Assembly (NCBI RefSeq): GCF_003259895.1
Contig: NZ_QLME01000002.1
Span: forward strand, 217,489-281,488
Direction of reading: 5' to 3'
DNA: 64,000 nucleotides
Source: Halanaerobium saccharolyticum
Lineage (GTDB): Bacteria > Bacillota > Halanaerobiia > Halanaerobiales > Halanaerobiaceae
The stretch's first letter is position 1. Every line of letters starts with the position of its first letter. Positions 8,864-17,428 of the stretch are shown here, piece by piece. The notes beneath the pieces were generated by a model. The model was not told the origin of the DNA. It worked only from the letters and a program-made list of their open reading frames with translations, and made no database searches. The translations under genes were made by a program, and so were the position numbers.

Positions 8864-8901
8864 GCCAGATTTATATCTATTTATATAAATGTGGCTTTTT
8901 T
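8864..8901 (+). terminator. trp leader attenuator (intrinsic terminator)
   Basis: Stem GCCAGATTTATAT (8864-8876) / ATATAAATGTGGC (8883-8895) has one mismatch and a 6-nt loop, followed by TTTTTT (8896-8901). It lies between the TRAP-type array and trpE. A possible competing pairing is GCCC 8804-8807 with GGGC 8862-8865; it is short, so the exact antiterminator is uncertain. Confidence 0.85.
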
Positions 8902-8915
8902 GTTTTAGTAAAAGA

Positions 8916-8941
8916 ATAATTTGAACTATAGTTCAAATTAT
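8916..8941. promoter_or_regulatory. Perfect 26-bp palindrome in the trp leader
   Basis: The left half ATAATTTGAACTA (8916-8928) is followed directly by its exact reverse complement (8929-8941) with no spacer. It lies just after the attenuator and 104 nt before trpE. It could be an operator for a dimeric regulator or a hairpin in the read-through transcript; nothing in the window decides. Confidence 0.6.
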
Positions 8942-8949
8942 AACTAAAA

Positions 8950-9047
8950 ATCTCTTACTAATAACTACGGTCAGGCTTTTAACCAAGCTCTGGCCGTTTT
9001 CTGGTTTCAGGGCAGAAAACTGAAATAAGTTAAAGGAGGAGAGAGAT
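8950..9047 (+). promoter_or_regulatory. Structured trpE-proximal leader with possible start-codon sequestration
   Basis: A hairpin ACGGTCAGGCTT (8967-8978) / AAGCTCTGGCCGT (8985-8997) with two G-U pairs is followed by TTTTC. A second small hairpin TTTTCTG/CAGAAAA follows. ATCTCTT at 8950-8956 can pair with GAGAGAT at 9041-9047, which covers the 3' side of the ribosome site and the first two bases of the trpE ATG. This resembles translational control added to attenuation in Bacillus trpE. The pairing is inferred by eye. Confidence 0.4.
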
Positions 9048-10554
9048 GAAAGGCAAAAATGAATTTTTAGAATTAACAGCAGAATATAATCTGATTCCGA
9101 TTTACGATGAGTTTATTGCAGATATTGAAACTCCAATCTCTTTATATAAAAAATTAGCTCTTGATGAAGATTATACCTATCTTTTAGAGAGCTCAGAAAA
9201 TGACCGCTATTCTTTTATCGGCTTAAAGCCAGCGACTGTTCTTAAAAATTATGATAATTATTTAGAAGTGATTAAAGAGGGGAAAAAAGAAAAGTTAGAG
9301 GGTGAGAAGATAGTTCCTTATCTGCAGCAGCAGCTGGCTGAACTTAATGTTTATGAAAATGAAAAGCTGCCTCCGTTTTCTGGCGGTTTTGTCGGCTATT
9401 TTAACTATGAGATGATAGAAAAATGGGAGGATATTTATCATCTGGAGGCAGATAAAGGATTAAAGAAGGATAATACCCCCCTGAGTCTGCTGGTGATGAG
9501 TAAAATTATAATCGCCTATGATCATCTGCATAATACGGTCAAGATTATTAATAACCTTAAAATAGAATCAGACTTAAGCCGGAAGGAAAAAGAAGATATT
9601 TATCTGCAGGCTAAAGAGGAAATCAAAAAAATTAAAGCTGAAATTGAAAATAATAATTCAGAATTAAAGCCAGCAGCAGTTAATTTAGATTCAAAACAGG
9701 ATAAAAAGTTAAAGTCAAATACTACAAAAAAAGAATATCAAAAGATGGTAAAAAAGGCGAAAGAACATATTAGGGCTGGAGATATTTTTCAAATTGTACT
9801 CTCCCAGAAATTTTCAATAAAAAATGATCTGCCTCCTTTTAAGATTTATAGGGCCTTAAGATCGGTTAATCCTTCTCCCTATTCTTTCTATCTTAATTTT
9901 CCCGAGATAAGAATCATTGGTTCTTCGCCTGAGGTACTGGTTAGAGTTAGAGATCAGAGAGTAATGACCAGACCGCTGGCTGGAACCAGACGCAGAGGCA
10001 AAGATAATAAAGAAGATCAGAAATTAAAAATGGATCTCTTAAATGACGAAAAAGAAAAGGCAGAACATACAATGCTTCTGGATCTGGGCCGCAATGATTT
10101 GAGCAGAATTGCAGCTCCCGGCAGTGTTGAGGTCACAGAATTAATGGAAGTTGAGTTTTATTCCCGGGTAATGCACATTGTTTCTCAGGTGGAAGCTGAT
10201 CTGAAAGAAGGTCTGGACAGCCTGGATGTTTTAAAGGCGGTTTTTCCGGCCGGCACGGTTTCCGGTGCTCCTAAAATAAAGGCGATTGAACTGATTGATG
10301 GACTGGAAAAAGAAGCGCGTGGAGTGTATGCAGGTACAGTAGCATATTTGAGTTTTAATGGTAATTTAGACAGCTGTATCACAATCAGAACCTTTTCTTT
10401 AGTTGAGGGCAGGCTTAACCTACAGGTTGGTGCTGGAATTGTTGCTGATTCTGATCCGGTTAAAGAATATCAGGAGACACTTAACAAAGGGCGGGCTTTA
10501 TTTGAGGCTCTAGAAGTGGTAAGAGAGGATGGTATCCGTGATTTTAGTAATTGA
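9046..10554 (+). CDS. trpE: Anthranilate synthase component I
   Basis: Catalyses chorismate to anthranilate with TrpG; first step of tryptophan synthesis. The 502-aa length is normal. The LLES feedback-inhibition motif (about 47-50) is present near the N-terminus. The C-terminal chorismate-binding domain shows GDIFQIVLSQKF, SPSPYSFYL-like segment NPSPYSFYLNFP, MTRPLAGTRRRG, LDLGRNDLSRIA and FPAGTVSGAPKIKA. Start ATG 9046 behind AAAGGAGG. First gene of trpEGDCFBA. Regulation by TRAP-type attenuation plus Trp feedback through LLES is expected from sequence and family. Confidence 0.97.
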   Translation: MKGKNEFLELTAEYNLIPIYDEFIADIETPISLYKKLALDEDYTYLLESSENDRYSFIGLKPATVLKNYDNYLEVIKEGKKEKLEGEKIVPYLQQQLAELNVYENEKLPPFSGGFVGYFNYEMIEKWEDIYHLEADKGLKKDNTPLSLLVMSKIIIAYDHLHNTVKIINNLKIESDLSRKEKEDIYLQAKEEIKKIKAEIENNNSELKPAAVNLDSKQDKKLKSNTTKKEYQKMVKKAKEHIRAGDIFQIVLSQKFSIKNDLPPFKIYRALRSVNPSPYSFYLNFPEIRIIGSSPEVLVRVRDQRVMTRPLAGTRRRGKDNKEDQKLKMDLLNDEKEKAEHTMLLDLGRNDLSRIAAPGSVEVTELMEVEFYSRVMHIVSQVEADLKEGLDSLDVLKAVFPAGTVSGAPKIKAIELIDGLEKEARGVYAGTVAYLSFNGNLDSCITIRTFSLVEGRLNLQVGAGIVADSDPVKEYQETLNKGRALFEALEVVREDGIRDFSN

Positions 10555-11101
10555 TAATTATGATTCCTTTACCTATAATTTGGTGCATCTGCTGGAGGAG
10601 TTTGATCAGGTAAAGGTAATGCGTAATGATAAATTGAGTCTTGATGATGTGGAAATTATGGCACCTGATAAAATAATTATTTCCCCTGGTCCCGGCCGTC
10701 CGGATGATGCAGGGATTTCTAAGGAACTAATCGAATATTTTAAGGATAAAATTGATATTCTGGGTGTCTGTCTTGGTCATCAGTGTATTGGTGAGGTTTT
10801 TGGTTCCAGGGTAGTTGAGGCGGATAGAATTGTGCACGGCAAGGTGGCTGCAGTCAGAAAAGTTAGAGATGACAGTCTTTTTGCCGGGATTGACGATGGT
10901 TTTGCTGCTACCCGCTATCATTCATTGATAGTTGATCGGGAAAGTTTAGGTTCAGAACTTGAGGTGCTGGCAGAAAGTGATCAAGGTGAAATCATGGCCC
11001 TGAAACATAAAAACTATTCAGTTTATGGAGTCCAATTTCATCCGGAATCAATTCTGACTGAAGTTGGAAGAGAGCTGATCAAGAATTTTCTGGAGCTGTA
11101 A
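10538..11101 (+). CDS. trpG: Anthranilate synthase component II (glutamine amidotransferase)
   Basis: Class I glutamine amidotransferase supplying ammonia to TrpE. Seen: N-terminal ILVIDNYDSFTYNL, the oxyanion motif PGPGRPDDAG, nucleophile elbow GVCLGHQ with catalytic Cys, and FHPES with His-Glu near the C-terminus, about 187 aa. The frame opens at ATG 10529, but that codon touches its AGAGAGG ribosome site; GTG 10538 gives correct spacing and the usual family start (M-I-L-V-I-D-N-Y-D). It overlaps the trpE end by 17 nt, so translation is coupled. As trpG lies in the trp operon, it may also serve folate (PabA role) if no second copy exists. Confidence 0.95.
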   Translation: MILVIDNYDSFTYNLVHLLEEFDQVKVMRNDKLSLDDVEIMAPDKIIISPGPGRPDDAGISKELIEYFKDKIDILGVCLGHQCIGEVFGSRVVEADRIVHGKVAAVRKVRDDSLFAGIDDGFAATRYHSLIVDRESLGSELEVLAESDQGEIMALKHKNYSVYGVQFHPESILTEVGRELIKNFLEL

Positions 11102-11162
11102 TTTTGATTAAAGTCTTAGTAAATATATTTGAAATTCAATTGAAATTATTTTTAAAAAAGAC

Positions 11163-11197
11163 TAGCTGAGATGAGTAGAAATTTTAGAGGAGGAGAG
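11163..11197 (+). promoter_or_regulatory. Possible second TRAP-type site over the trpD ribosome binding site
   Basis: (G/T)AG triplets occur at 11163, 11168 and 11173 and again at 11185, 11190 and 11195, each set at exact 5-nt steps. A further TAG lies at 11176. The last three overlap the trpD Shine-Dalgarno AGGAGGAG. In Bacillus, TRAP blocks translation of several genes by binding triplets over their ribosome sites. Only six to seven triplets are present and ribosome sites are naturally GAG-rich, so this is suggestive only. Confidence 0.4.
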
Positions 11198-11200
11198 AGT

Positions 11201-12238
11201 ATGTTTAACAAACATTTAGATAAAGTAGTGAGTGGAAAAGATTTAACTCTGGCAGAAATGGAAGAAGCAATGTCAATGGTAATGGAGGGTAAAACAACAG
11301 ACAGTCAGCTGGCGGGATTCCTGGTTGGACTGCGGATGAAAGGTGAAACAATAGATGAGATAACCGGAGCGGCCAGTGTGATGAGAAATAAGGCAGCAGA
11401 GGTTAAAACTGAGGCCCGGAATTTGATCGACAGCTGTGGCACCGGAGGAGATGAAAAAGGAACTTTTAATATTTCTACAACTACTGCTCTTGTTATGGCA
11501 GCTGGTGGTTTAAATGTTGCCAAACACGGGAACCGTTCCGTTTCTTCAAAAAGCGGCAGTGCTGATCTGCTGGAAGCTCTGGGGGTAAAAATTGATTTAA
11601 GTCCTGAGGCAGCGGGGAAATGTCTGGATCAGATTGGGATTTCCTTTCTTTTTGCTCCCCATTTTCATCAGGCAATGAAATATGCGATTGGCCCGCGAAA
11701 AGAGCTCGGCTTAAGAACGATATTCAATATTTTAGGACCGCTGACCAATCCGGCAAAGGCTGATTATCAGGTGCTGGGAGTTTATAAAGAAGAATTGGTG
11801 ATGCCTCTGGCCTATGTGCTCAAAAACTTAGGCTTAAAATCAGCAATGGTTGTCCACGGAGCCGGGGGAGTTGACGAGCTGTCTCTGGTTGGAGAAAATA
11901 AAACAGCGTATTTAAAAGATGGAGAAGTCAAAGAATATAATTTTAGCGCGGAAGATGCCGGCCTTGAGTCCGCACCTCTGGAGTCTATTTTAGGGGGAGT
12001 ACCAGAAGAAAATAAGCAAATAACTCTGGATATTTTAAAAGGTAAAAAAGGTCCCAAAAGAGATGTTATTTTACTTAATTCAGCAGCAGCTTTCCTGGTA
12101 GAAAACAGGGTGGATAGTCTGCAGGAAGGTGTTAAAATGGCAGCCGAACTGATTGACAGCGGAAAAGCGATGCAGAAACTGGAAGAGCTTATTCAATGCA
12201 GCAATTCATCTGATAATAGTTCCAGGGCGGTGTCTTAA
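11201..12238 (+). CDS. trpD: Anthranilate phosphoribosyltransferase
   Basis: Transfers phosphoribose from PRPP to anthranilate. Visible are the GTGGDEKGTFNISTTTALV PRPP loop, KHGNRSVSSKSGSADLLEALG, and FAPHFHQAMKYAIGPRKELGLRTIFNILGPLTNP, all signature segments of TrpD; 345 aa from the chosen start. The frame extends to 11171, but AGGAGGAG at 11189-11196 sets ATG 11201 as the start. A 99-nt gap after trpG carries possible TRAP triplets. The stop codon overlaps the trpC start (TAATG), so trpD and trpC are translationally coupled. Confidence 0.97.
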   Translation: MFNKHLDKVVSGKDLTLAEMEEAMSMVMEGKTTDSQLAGFLVGLRMKGETIDEITGAASVMRNKAAEVKTEARNLIDSCGTGGDEKGTFNISTTTALVMAAGGLNVAKHGNRSVSSKSGSADLLEALGVKIDLSPEAAGKCLDQIGISFLFAPHFHQAMKYAIGPRKELGLRTIFNILGPLTNPAKADYQVLGVYKEELVMPLAYVLKNLGLKSAMVVHGAGGVDELSLVGENKTAYLKDGEVKEYNFSAEDAGLESAPLESILGGVPEENKQITLDILKGKKGPKRDVILLNSAAAFLVENRVDSLQEGVKMAAELIDSGKAMQKLEELIQCSNSSDNSSRAVS

Positions 12239-12981
12239 TGATTTTAGATAAAATTGTAGAGCATAAAATAAAAGAAGTTGAAGAACTGAAACAGCAGAGA
12301 AATTCTTTGAAAGAAAGACTGGCAGCAGATAAAATTTCACTGCTGGCAGAAATCAAAAAAGCTTCCCCGAGTAAAGGTTTAATCCAGCCTGATTTTAACC
12401 CGGCCGCTCAGCTTGAGGCTTATGAGCAGGCAGGGGCGGCAGGGATTTCAATTCTAACTGACCATAAATTTTTTCAGGGCAGCAGTCAGATTTTAAAAGA
12501 AATGAGAAAGCTGACTGAACTGCCAATTTTGCGCAAAGAATTTATTATTGATCCTTTACAGATTTATGAGAGTTTTTTTCTCGGAGCTGATGTAATTCTT
12601 TTAATAGCTGCAATATTAGATGACCGGCAGCTGGAGAGTTTTCTGGCTCTGTCCAGAGAGTTAAATCTGGAGGCTGTAGTTGAGGTGCACAGCCAGGAAG
12701 AATTGAGTCGGGTTTTAAAAACCAAAGCAGAGATAATTGGAATCAATAATCGTGATTTAAATGATTTCAGTGTTGATCTGAAAACAACAGCTGATTTGAA
12801 TGCTGAACTGGAGAAGCTGGGCCAGCGTGATAATCATTACCTGATTGCTGAAAGTGGAATTAAAACTAAAGCAGATATAGATTTTTTAAGAGAAATTGGA
12901 GTAGATGGAGTTCTGATTGGGGAGACTTTAATGAGAGCAGAATCTCCAGCAGCAAAAGTTAAGGAGCTGGGGCTAATCTAA
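12238..12981 (+). CDS. trpC: Indole-3-glycerol phosphate synthase
   Basis: TIM-barrel enzyme converting CdRP to indole-3-glycerol phosphate; 247 aa. Catalytic segments are visible: LLAEIKKASPSKG (Glu and Lys), ISILTDHKFFQGS, LPILRKEFIIDPLQIYES (Lys, Glu), IIGINNRDLNDFSVDL and LIAESGIKT followed by DGVLIGETLM. The ATG overlaps the trpD stop by one base. It is monofunctional: trpF is a separate gene downstream, as in Bacillus and unlike the E. coli fused trpCF. Confidence 0.96.
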   Translation: MILDKIVEHKIKEVEELKQQRNSLKERLAADKISLLAEIKKASPSKGLIQPDFNPAAQLEAYEQAGAAGISILTDHKFFQGSSQILKEMRKLTELPILRKEFIIDPLQIYESFFLGADVILLIAAILDDRQLESFLALSRELNLEAVVEVHSQEELSRVLKTKAEIIGINNRDLNDFSVDLKTTADLNAELEKLGQRDNHYLIAESGIKTKADIDFLREIGVDGVLIGETLMRAESPAAKVKELGLI

Positions 12982-13037
12982 AGACACAGGGCTCTCAGAA
13001 AGAAGATGATTTATTTAAATATTCGGAGGTGGATAAT

Positions 13038-13697
13038 TTGTTAAAAAATAGAACTATGATCAAGCTCTGTGGAATGACCCGGAGAGAAGATATTGTATAT
13101 GCAGTTAATATAGGTGTTGACGCCTTGGGCTTTATTCTGGCAAAAAGTCCTCGACAGATCAGTCTGGAAAAAGTGAGAGAACTGACTCATAATTTACCAC
13201 CATTTATTAACCGGGTAGCGGTTGTGGTAAACCCTGAACCAGAAGAAGTGGCAGAAATCGAAAAAAGCGGACTATTTGATTATATTCAGTTTCATGGCAG
13301 TGAGGAGCCGGAGCTGCTTGACAGTACAGCCTTAAAAAGTATTAAAGCCATCTCAATTGCCGGAGAAAAAGACCTGGATGAGCTTAAAAAATATAGGGAA
13401 AGTGCAGATTATCTCTTATTTGATACAAAAATCGGCAGTCAGAGTGGTGGTACAGGAGAGAGTTTTGACTGGTCCTTAATCAGTGCACTTAAGCTTCCAT
13501 ATATATTGGCCGGGGGTCTGGGAGTAGATAATATTGAGGCGGCTCTTAAAAAATTGAACCCGCTGGCAGTTGATATTAACAGCCAGGTAGAAAATGAGCC
13601 AGGGAAGAAAAATCACAGGCTGGTTAAAAGGACAGTGGAGAAAATAAAAAGTTTTAAGCCAAAAAATGAAACCAAAATCAAATTAAAATTTATTTAA
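13038..13697 (+). CDS. trpF: Phosphoribosylanthranilate isomerase
   Basis: TIM-barrel isomerase acting between TrpD and TrpC; about 219 aa. It begins with the typical IKLCGMTRREDI (catalytic Cys), and shows ALGFILAKSPRQIS, VVVNPEPEEV, YIQFHGSEEPE, LLFDTKIGSQSGGTGESFDW (catalytic Asp) and YILAGGLGVDNIEAAL. The frame opens with a GTG at 13029 that is inside the GGAGG site (13025-13029); TTG 13038, 8 nt downstream, is the likely start. The C-terminus has a 15-20 residue basic, Lys-rich tail longer than usual. A 115-nt AT-rich gap precedes trpB. Confidence 0.94.
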   Translation: MLKNRTMIKLCGMTRREDIVYAVNIGVDALGFILAKSPRQISLEKVRELTHNLPPFINRVAVVVNPEPEEVAEIEKSGLFDYIQFHGSEEPELLDSTALKSIKAISIAGEKDLDELKKYRESADYLLFDTKIGSQSGGTGESFDWSLISALKLPYILAGGLGVDNIEAALKKLNPLAVDINSQVENEPGKKNHRLVKRTVEKIKSFKPKNETKIKLKFI

Positions 13698-13812
13698 ATT
13701 TTGATAAATCGAAGTATAGCAAGTCAGAGAACTACCGATTTAAAAATAAAAACCTGATTCGAAACTATAAATCGAAATCAATAATTTTCAAAAAATGAAA
13801 GGAGTAGAGAAG

Positions 13813-14997
13813 ATGAGCAGAGGTTATTTTGAAGAATTTGGGGGACGTTTTGTCCCGGAAACTCTAATGCCGGCTCTGGACGAGCTGGAAGAAGTATATT
13901 TAGAGCTGAAGGATGATCCAAAATTTATTAATCAATTAAAGTCACTGCTTGCTGATTACAGCGGCAGACCGACTTCTTTATATTATGCTGAACAGCTGAC
14001 TAAACACTACGGAGGAGCAAAAATTTACTTAAAACGTGAGGATTTAAATCACACCGGAGCTCATAAAATTAATAATACATTAGGTCAGATTCTGCTGGCC
14101 AAAAAAATGGGTAAAAAGAGAATTATTGCTGAGACTGGTGCCGGACAGCACGGAGTGGCAACAGCAACAGTAGCAGCCCGCTTCAACTTAGACTGCGAAA
14201 TCTATATGGGTGCTGAAGATATAGAGCGGCAGGCACTTAATGTCTATAAGATGGAAATGCTGGGGGCAGAGGTTATCCCGGTGACCAGTGGAACTCAGAC
14301 TTTAAAAGATGCTACAAACGAAGCAATTCGTGACTGGGTAACAAATGTTGAAGATACCCACTACATTATTGGTTCTGTAGTTGGTCCCCATCCTTATCCG
14401 GAAATGGTTCGGGATTTTCAGCGAATAATTGGTGATGAAACAAAAAGGCAGATTAAAGAAAAAGAAGGCAGATTACCGGACTATATTTTAGCCTGTGTTG
14501 GAGGCGGCAGTAATGCGATGGGAATTTTTTATCCTTTTGTTGAAGATAAAGAAGTGAAGTTAGTCGGGATTGAAGCTTCCGGGAAGGGAATAGACAGCGG
14601 CCAGCATGCAGCTACTTTAACTGCCGGTCGGGTTGGAGTTTTACACGGCAGCAAATCCTATCTGCTGCAGGATGACGGTGGTCAGATTATCCCGGCCTAT
14701 TCAATATCTGCCGGGCTTGATTATCCGGGGGTTGGCCCGGAACACAGTTATTTAAAAACCATTGAACGGGTAGATTACCAGTCAGCAACTGATATGGAAG
14801 CTGTAGCAGCTTTTAAACTATTAAGTGAAAAAGAAGGTATCATCCCTGCTCTGGAGAGTTCTCATGCCCTCTCATACTTAGAAAAACTTGCTCCAGAACT
14901 TGATCAGGATCAGATAATAGTGGTTAATCTTTCCGGTCGGGGAGATAAAGATATTAATAATTTTAAGAAGATCAGGGAGGCAGAAAAAGATGAATAA
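13813..14997 (+). CDS. trpB: Tryptophan synthase beta chain
   Basis: PLP enzyme condensing indole with serine; 394 aa, normal length for the TrpB1 type. Seen: [16 protein letters not shown] at the N-terminus, [18 protein letters not shown] with the PLP lysine in [46 protein letters not shown] and NLSGRGDKD. An upstream ATG at 13795 is in frame but sits in front of the AAAGGAG site; ATG 13813 fits better. It overlaps trpA by 8 nt, consistent with making the two subunits in equal amounts. Confidence 0.97.
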   Translation: MSRGYFEEFGGRFVPETLMPALDELEEVYLELKDDPKFINQLKSLLADYSGRPTSLYYAEQLTKHYGGAKIYLKREDLNHTGAHKINNTLGQILLAKKMGKKRIIAETGAGQHGVATATVAARFNLDCEIYMGAEDIERQALNVYKMEMLGAEVIPVTSGTQTLKDATNEAIRDWVTNVEDTHYIIGSVVGPHPYPEMVRDFQRIIGDETKRQIKEKEGRLPDYILACVGGGSNAMGIFYPFVEDKEVKLVGIEASGKGIDSGQHAATLTAGRVGVLHGSKSYLLQDDGGQIIPAYSISAGLDYPGVGPEHSYLKTIERVDYQSATDMEAVAAFKLLSEKEGIIPALESSHALSYLEKLAPELDQDQIIVVNLSGRGDKDINNFKKIREAEKDE

Positions 14998-15784
14998 AAT
15001 AACAGCACAATTTGAGAACAAAAACCCTTTAGTCACTTATATCAGTGGTGGTGATCCCAGTCTGGAGATGACCGAGAAACTGATATATAAACTGCAGGCT
15101 GAAGGTGTAGATATTATTGAACTGGGGATTCCCTTTTCTGATCCGCTGGCTGATGGCCCGGTGATTCAGGAGGCTTCTCAAAGAGCTTTAAAGGCAGGCA
15201 CAACTTTAAAGAAGCTGATTGCAAAGGTTAATCAAATCCAGGATCAGGTTGAGGTACCGCTGGTTTTAATGGGCTATTATAATTCAGTTTTAAATTACGG
15301 CGAAAAAGAATTTGCCCGAGATATTTCTGAGGCTGGAATCTCAGGTGTAATTATTCCGGATCTGCCGGTTGATGAGAAAGCAGAACTTTCAGAGCATCTG
15401 GCTGATTACGGGATTTCTCAGATCATGCTGGTAACTCCCAATACCTCAGATCAGCGCTTAAAAGAAATAACCGCTAAAAGTTCAGGTTTTCTTTACTGTG
15501 TTGCCCATCTGGGAACTACAGGTGATGATAAGCAGGGAGTGTATCCTGGTCTGGAAAACTACCTTCAGCGGGTCCGCAAAACTGCCGGAGATTTACCGCT
15601 GGGACTTGGCTTTGGGATTGATGGCCCGGAAAAAGTAAAAAAAATAATTGATTATCCGGATGGAATTATTATTGGAAGTGCTCTGATAAAAGCTATTCAG
15701 ACAGGGAATACAGAGGCAGAAATGTTGGACAACGCCGGTGAATTTGTAAGTAATATAAAACAGGCAATGATCGAAGAAAATTAA
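14990..15784 (+). CDS. trpA: Tryptophan synthase alpha chain
   Basis: Splits indole-3-glycerol phosphate to indole and glyceraldehyde-3-P and channels indole to TrpB; 264 aa. The catalytic Glu is in [20 protein letters not shown] and the catalytic Asp in [32 protein letters not shown] (loop usually YLLSRAGVTG) and [11 protein letters not shown] follow. The CVAHLGTTG form departs from the common SRAGVTG but keeps the Gly-Thr-Gly. Last gene of the operon, followed by an intrinsic terminator. Confidence 0.96.
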   Translation: MNKITAQFENKNPLVTYISGGDPSLEMTEKLIYKLQAEGVDIIELGIPFSDPLADGPVIQEASQRALKAGTTLKKLIAKVNQIQDQVEVPLVLMGYYNSVLNYGEKEFARDISEAGISGVIIPDLPVDEKAELSEHLADYGISQIMLVTPNTSDQRLKEITAKSSGFLYCVAHLGTTGDDKQGVYPGLENYLQRVRKTAGDLPLGLGFGIDGPEKVKKIIDYPDGIIIGSALIKAIQTGNTEAEMLDNAGEFVSNIKQAMIEEN

Positions 15785-15843
15785 ATAAATAGAGCTAATT
15801 CAAATTTATATAAATTTTTTTCTTGATAAACCCTCCTTAAAAA

Positions 15844-15868
15844 GGCCAGATTGATTCTGGTCTTTTTT
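15844..15868 (+). terminator. trp operon terminator
   Basis: GGCCAGA (15844-15850) pairs with TCTGGTC (15856-15862, one G-U), with a 5-nt loop and T6 at 15863-15868. The stem is 7 bp. It closes the trp operon 60 nt after trpA. Confidence 0.85.
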
Positions 15869-16023
15869 GTTCTTCAGGAGTAATTGAACTTTTTATGGAA
15901 GAGAAAAATTATTTTACAATATATAATAATTATAATATACTTTACTTAAGTGATTACACAAATGATTAGAGGTTTGCTTTAGGCTTTTTGAATTTAAAAT
16001 ATTACAATTGGAGGAGAGATAAT

Positions 16024-16506
16024 ATGGAAGATTATATGGAAAACCTTAAAGAAAGAGTAGATAAAAAGATAATGGATATTTTTTCTGCTGGTTATGAGGC
16101 TCATTATATGCTGAAAAAGGTTTTGAAAGATGATACCTTATTTGTAGAAAATAAAGATATCATCGATGTTATTTTTATAGAAAGAGAAGAAGTTAGCGGA
16201 GGTAGTGATTCTTCCACAAAACCATATGAACCAGCTAAAGTAATTATTGCAACTACTTATGGGATTCTTTTTTTAGAAGAGGGTTTTAGAGAAATAAATG
16301 ATAATTTACTTGGTTACAGGTTGAAAAAGACTTATTATAATAAAATTGATAGTGTAGAATTGGATATCTGTCTTTTAAATGGTAGTTTTAGGGTTTATAG
16401 TGGTGGTAATGTGAGTTCGGAAATTGAGTTTTCTACTGCAAAATATTTCAAAGAGTTTGAGGAATTCATGAGTATTATTCACGAAAATATTATGGAAAAT
16501 AAATAG
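16024..16506 (+). CDS. Hypothetical protein with bacterial PH-like domain
   Basis: 160 aa, cytoplasmic (no signal or membrane segment). The first 60 residues are helical and charged; residues about 60-155 alternate short beta strands (KVIIATTYGILFLEEGF, SVELDICLLNGSFRVYSG) and end in a long amphipathic helix (AKYFKEFEEFMSIIHENI). This is the pattern of YokE-like/bPH domains (small PH-fold proteins). The frame opens at ATG 15988, but the GGAGGAG site places the start at ATG 16024. It stands alone after the trp operon. Function unknown; PH-fold assignment is by eye. Confidence 0.6.
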   Translation: MEDYMENLKERVDKKIMDIFSAGYEAHYMLKKVLKDDTLFVENKDIIDVIFIEREEVSGGSDSSTKPYEPAKVIIATTYGILFLEEGFREINDNLLGYRLKKTYYNKIDSVELDICLLNGSFRVYSGGNVSSEIEFSTAKYFKEFEEFMSIIHENIMENK

Positions 16507-16561
16507 AAGTAGTGGAAGTACTAAAAACTTAATATTGTATAAAGGCATCAATTTAAATTTT

Positions 16562-16604
16562 GAGGCTGTCAAAATTAACTTATATTTGGCAGGCTCTTTT
16601 TTTT
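16562..16604 (+). terminator. Intrinsic terminator after the PH-like gene
   Basis: A 12-position stem (16562-16573 with 16585-16596) contains one G-G mismatch and one G-U pair, followed by T8 at 16597-16604. Confidence 0.75.
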
Positions 16605-16707
16605 AATATATAATAATCTTTCATTGAAGCAGGAAAAAGAAAAGCAAAGGTTAATTATAGAAATATAAAGATAATAAATACATTTATTAAGAAAAGAGGT
16701 TAGGGAA

Positions 16708-17241
16708 ATGAAAACTCTGATTGTCTACTGGTCTAAAACTGGTTTTGTCAAAAAATACGCAAAATGGCTGGCTGAAGAATTGGAAGCAGATATTATTTCA
16801 GGGGAAGAGATAACAGAAGATAAGCTAAAAGAATATGATGGCTATATCTTTGGCGGCAGTCTTTATGCTGTTGGGATCAATGGTGCAGATTTTATTAAAG
16901 AAAATATCAAACACCTGGAAGCTAAAAAAACTGCTGTTTTTGCAACAGGAGCTTCTCCGGCAAAAAAAGAAATTATTGAAGAAGTAAAAAATAAAAACTT
17001 TAGTCCTGAAGAACAGAAATGTTTTAAATTTTTCTATCTCCGGGGCGGCTTTGATTACAGCAAATTAGGATTTAAGGATAAAGTATTAATGAGTATTATG
17101 AAGTGGAAACTAAATAGTAAAAAGAAAAAAGGCGAAGAAATGACAGCAGAAGAAAAAGGAATGCTGGCTGCTTTTGATAACCCGGTGGATTTTACCGATA
17201 AAGAAAATATTGAAGAGATAATTTCTTATTTTAAAGAATAA
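16708..17241 (+). CDS. Flavodoxin-domain protein (HemG-like)
   Basis: 177 aa, cytoplasmic. The N-terminal TLIVYWSKTGFVKKYAKWLA is the FMN phosphate-binding loop of flavodoxins. The rest (DGYIFGGSLYAVGI, KKTAVFATGASP, FFYLRGGFDYSKL) follows the flavodoxin_5 / HemG-like subfamily, which includes menaquinone-dependent protoporphyrinogen oxidase. No haem genes are nearby, so a specific HemG role is not supported; a general FMN electron carrier or reductase is safer. Single gene with its own GAGGTTAGGG-like ribosome site. Confidence 0.75.
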   Translation: MKTLIVYWSKTGFVKKYAKWLAEELEADIISGEEITEDKLKEYDGYIFGGSLYAVGINGADFIKENIKHLEAKKTAVFATGASPAKKEIIEEVKNKNFSPEEQKCFKFFYLRGGFDYSKLGFKDKVLMSIMKWKLNSKKKKGEEMTAEEKGMLAAFDNPVDFTDKENIEEIISYFKE

Positions 17242-17428
17242 AGTTTATAAATTAAATTGTAGTGTATTATACATAATTACCAAATCCTTATTTATTTACA
17301 TACCCTTAATAAAATTGAAAAAAGATTGAAATAAAATATAATTTTACAAAAGTTAGAGATTTTTTAGATATTTAAATATTATAATAAAATTAGACTATTA
17401 TAATGAAAGATAAAAGGAGGAAATAAAA

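Noticed and set aside
8787-9045. Leader-peptide or T-box control of the trp operon
   Set aside because: No short ORF with tandem Trp codons and no T-box consensus (AGGGTGGNACCGCG-like) is present; the triplet array explains the leader better.
13798-13833. TRAP triplets at the trpB ribosome site
   Set aside because: GAG words occur, but spacing is irregular (two pairs only) and the stretch is just a purine-rich ribosome site and first codons.
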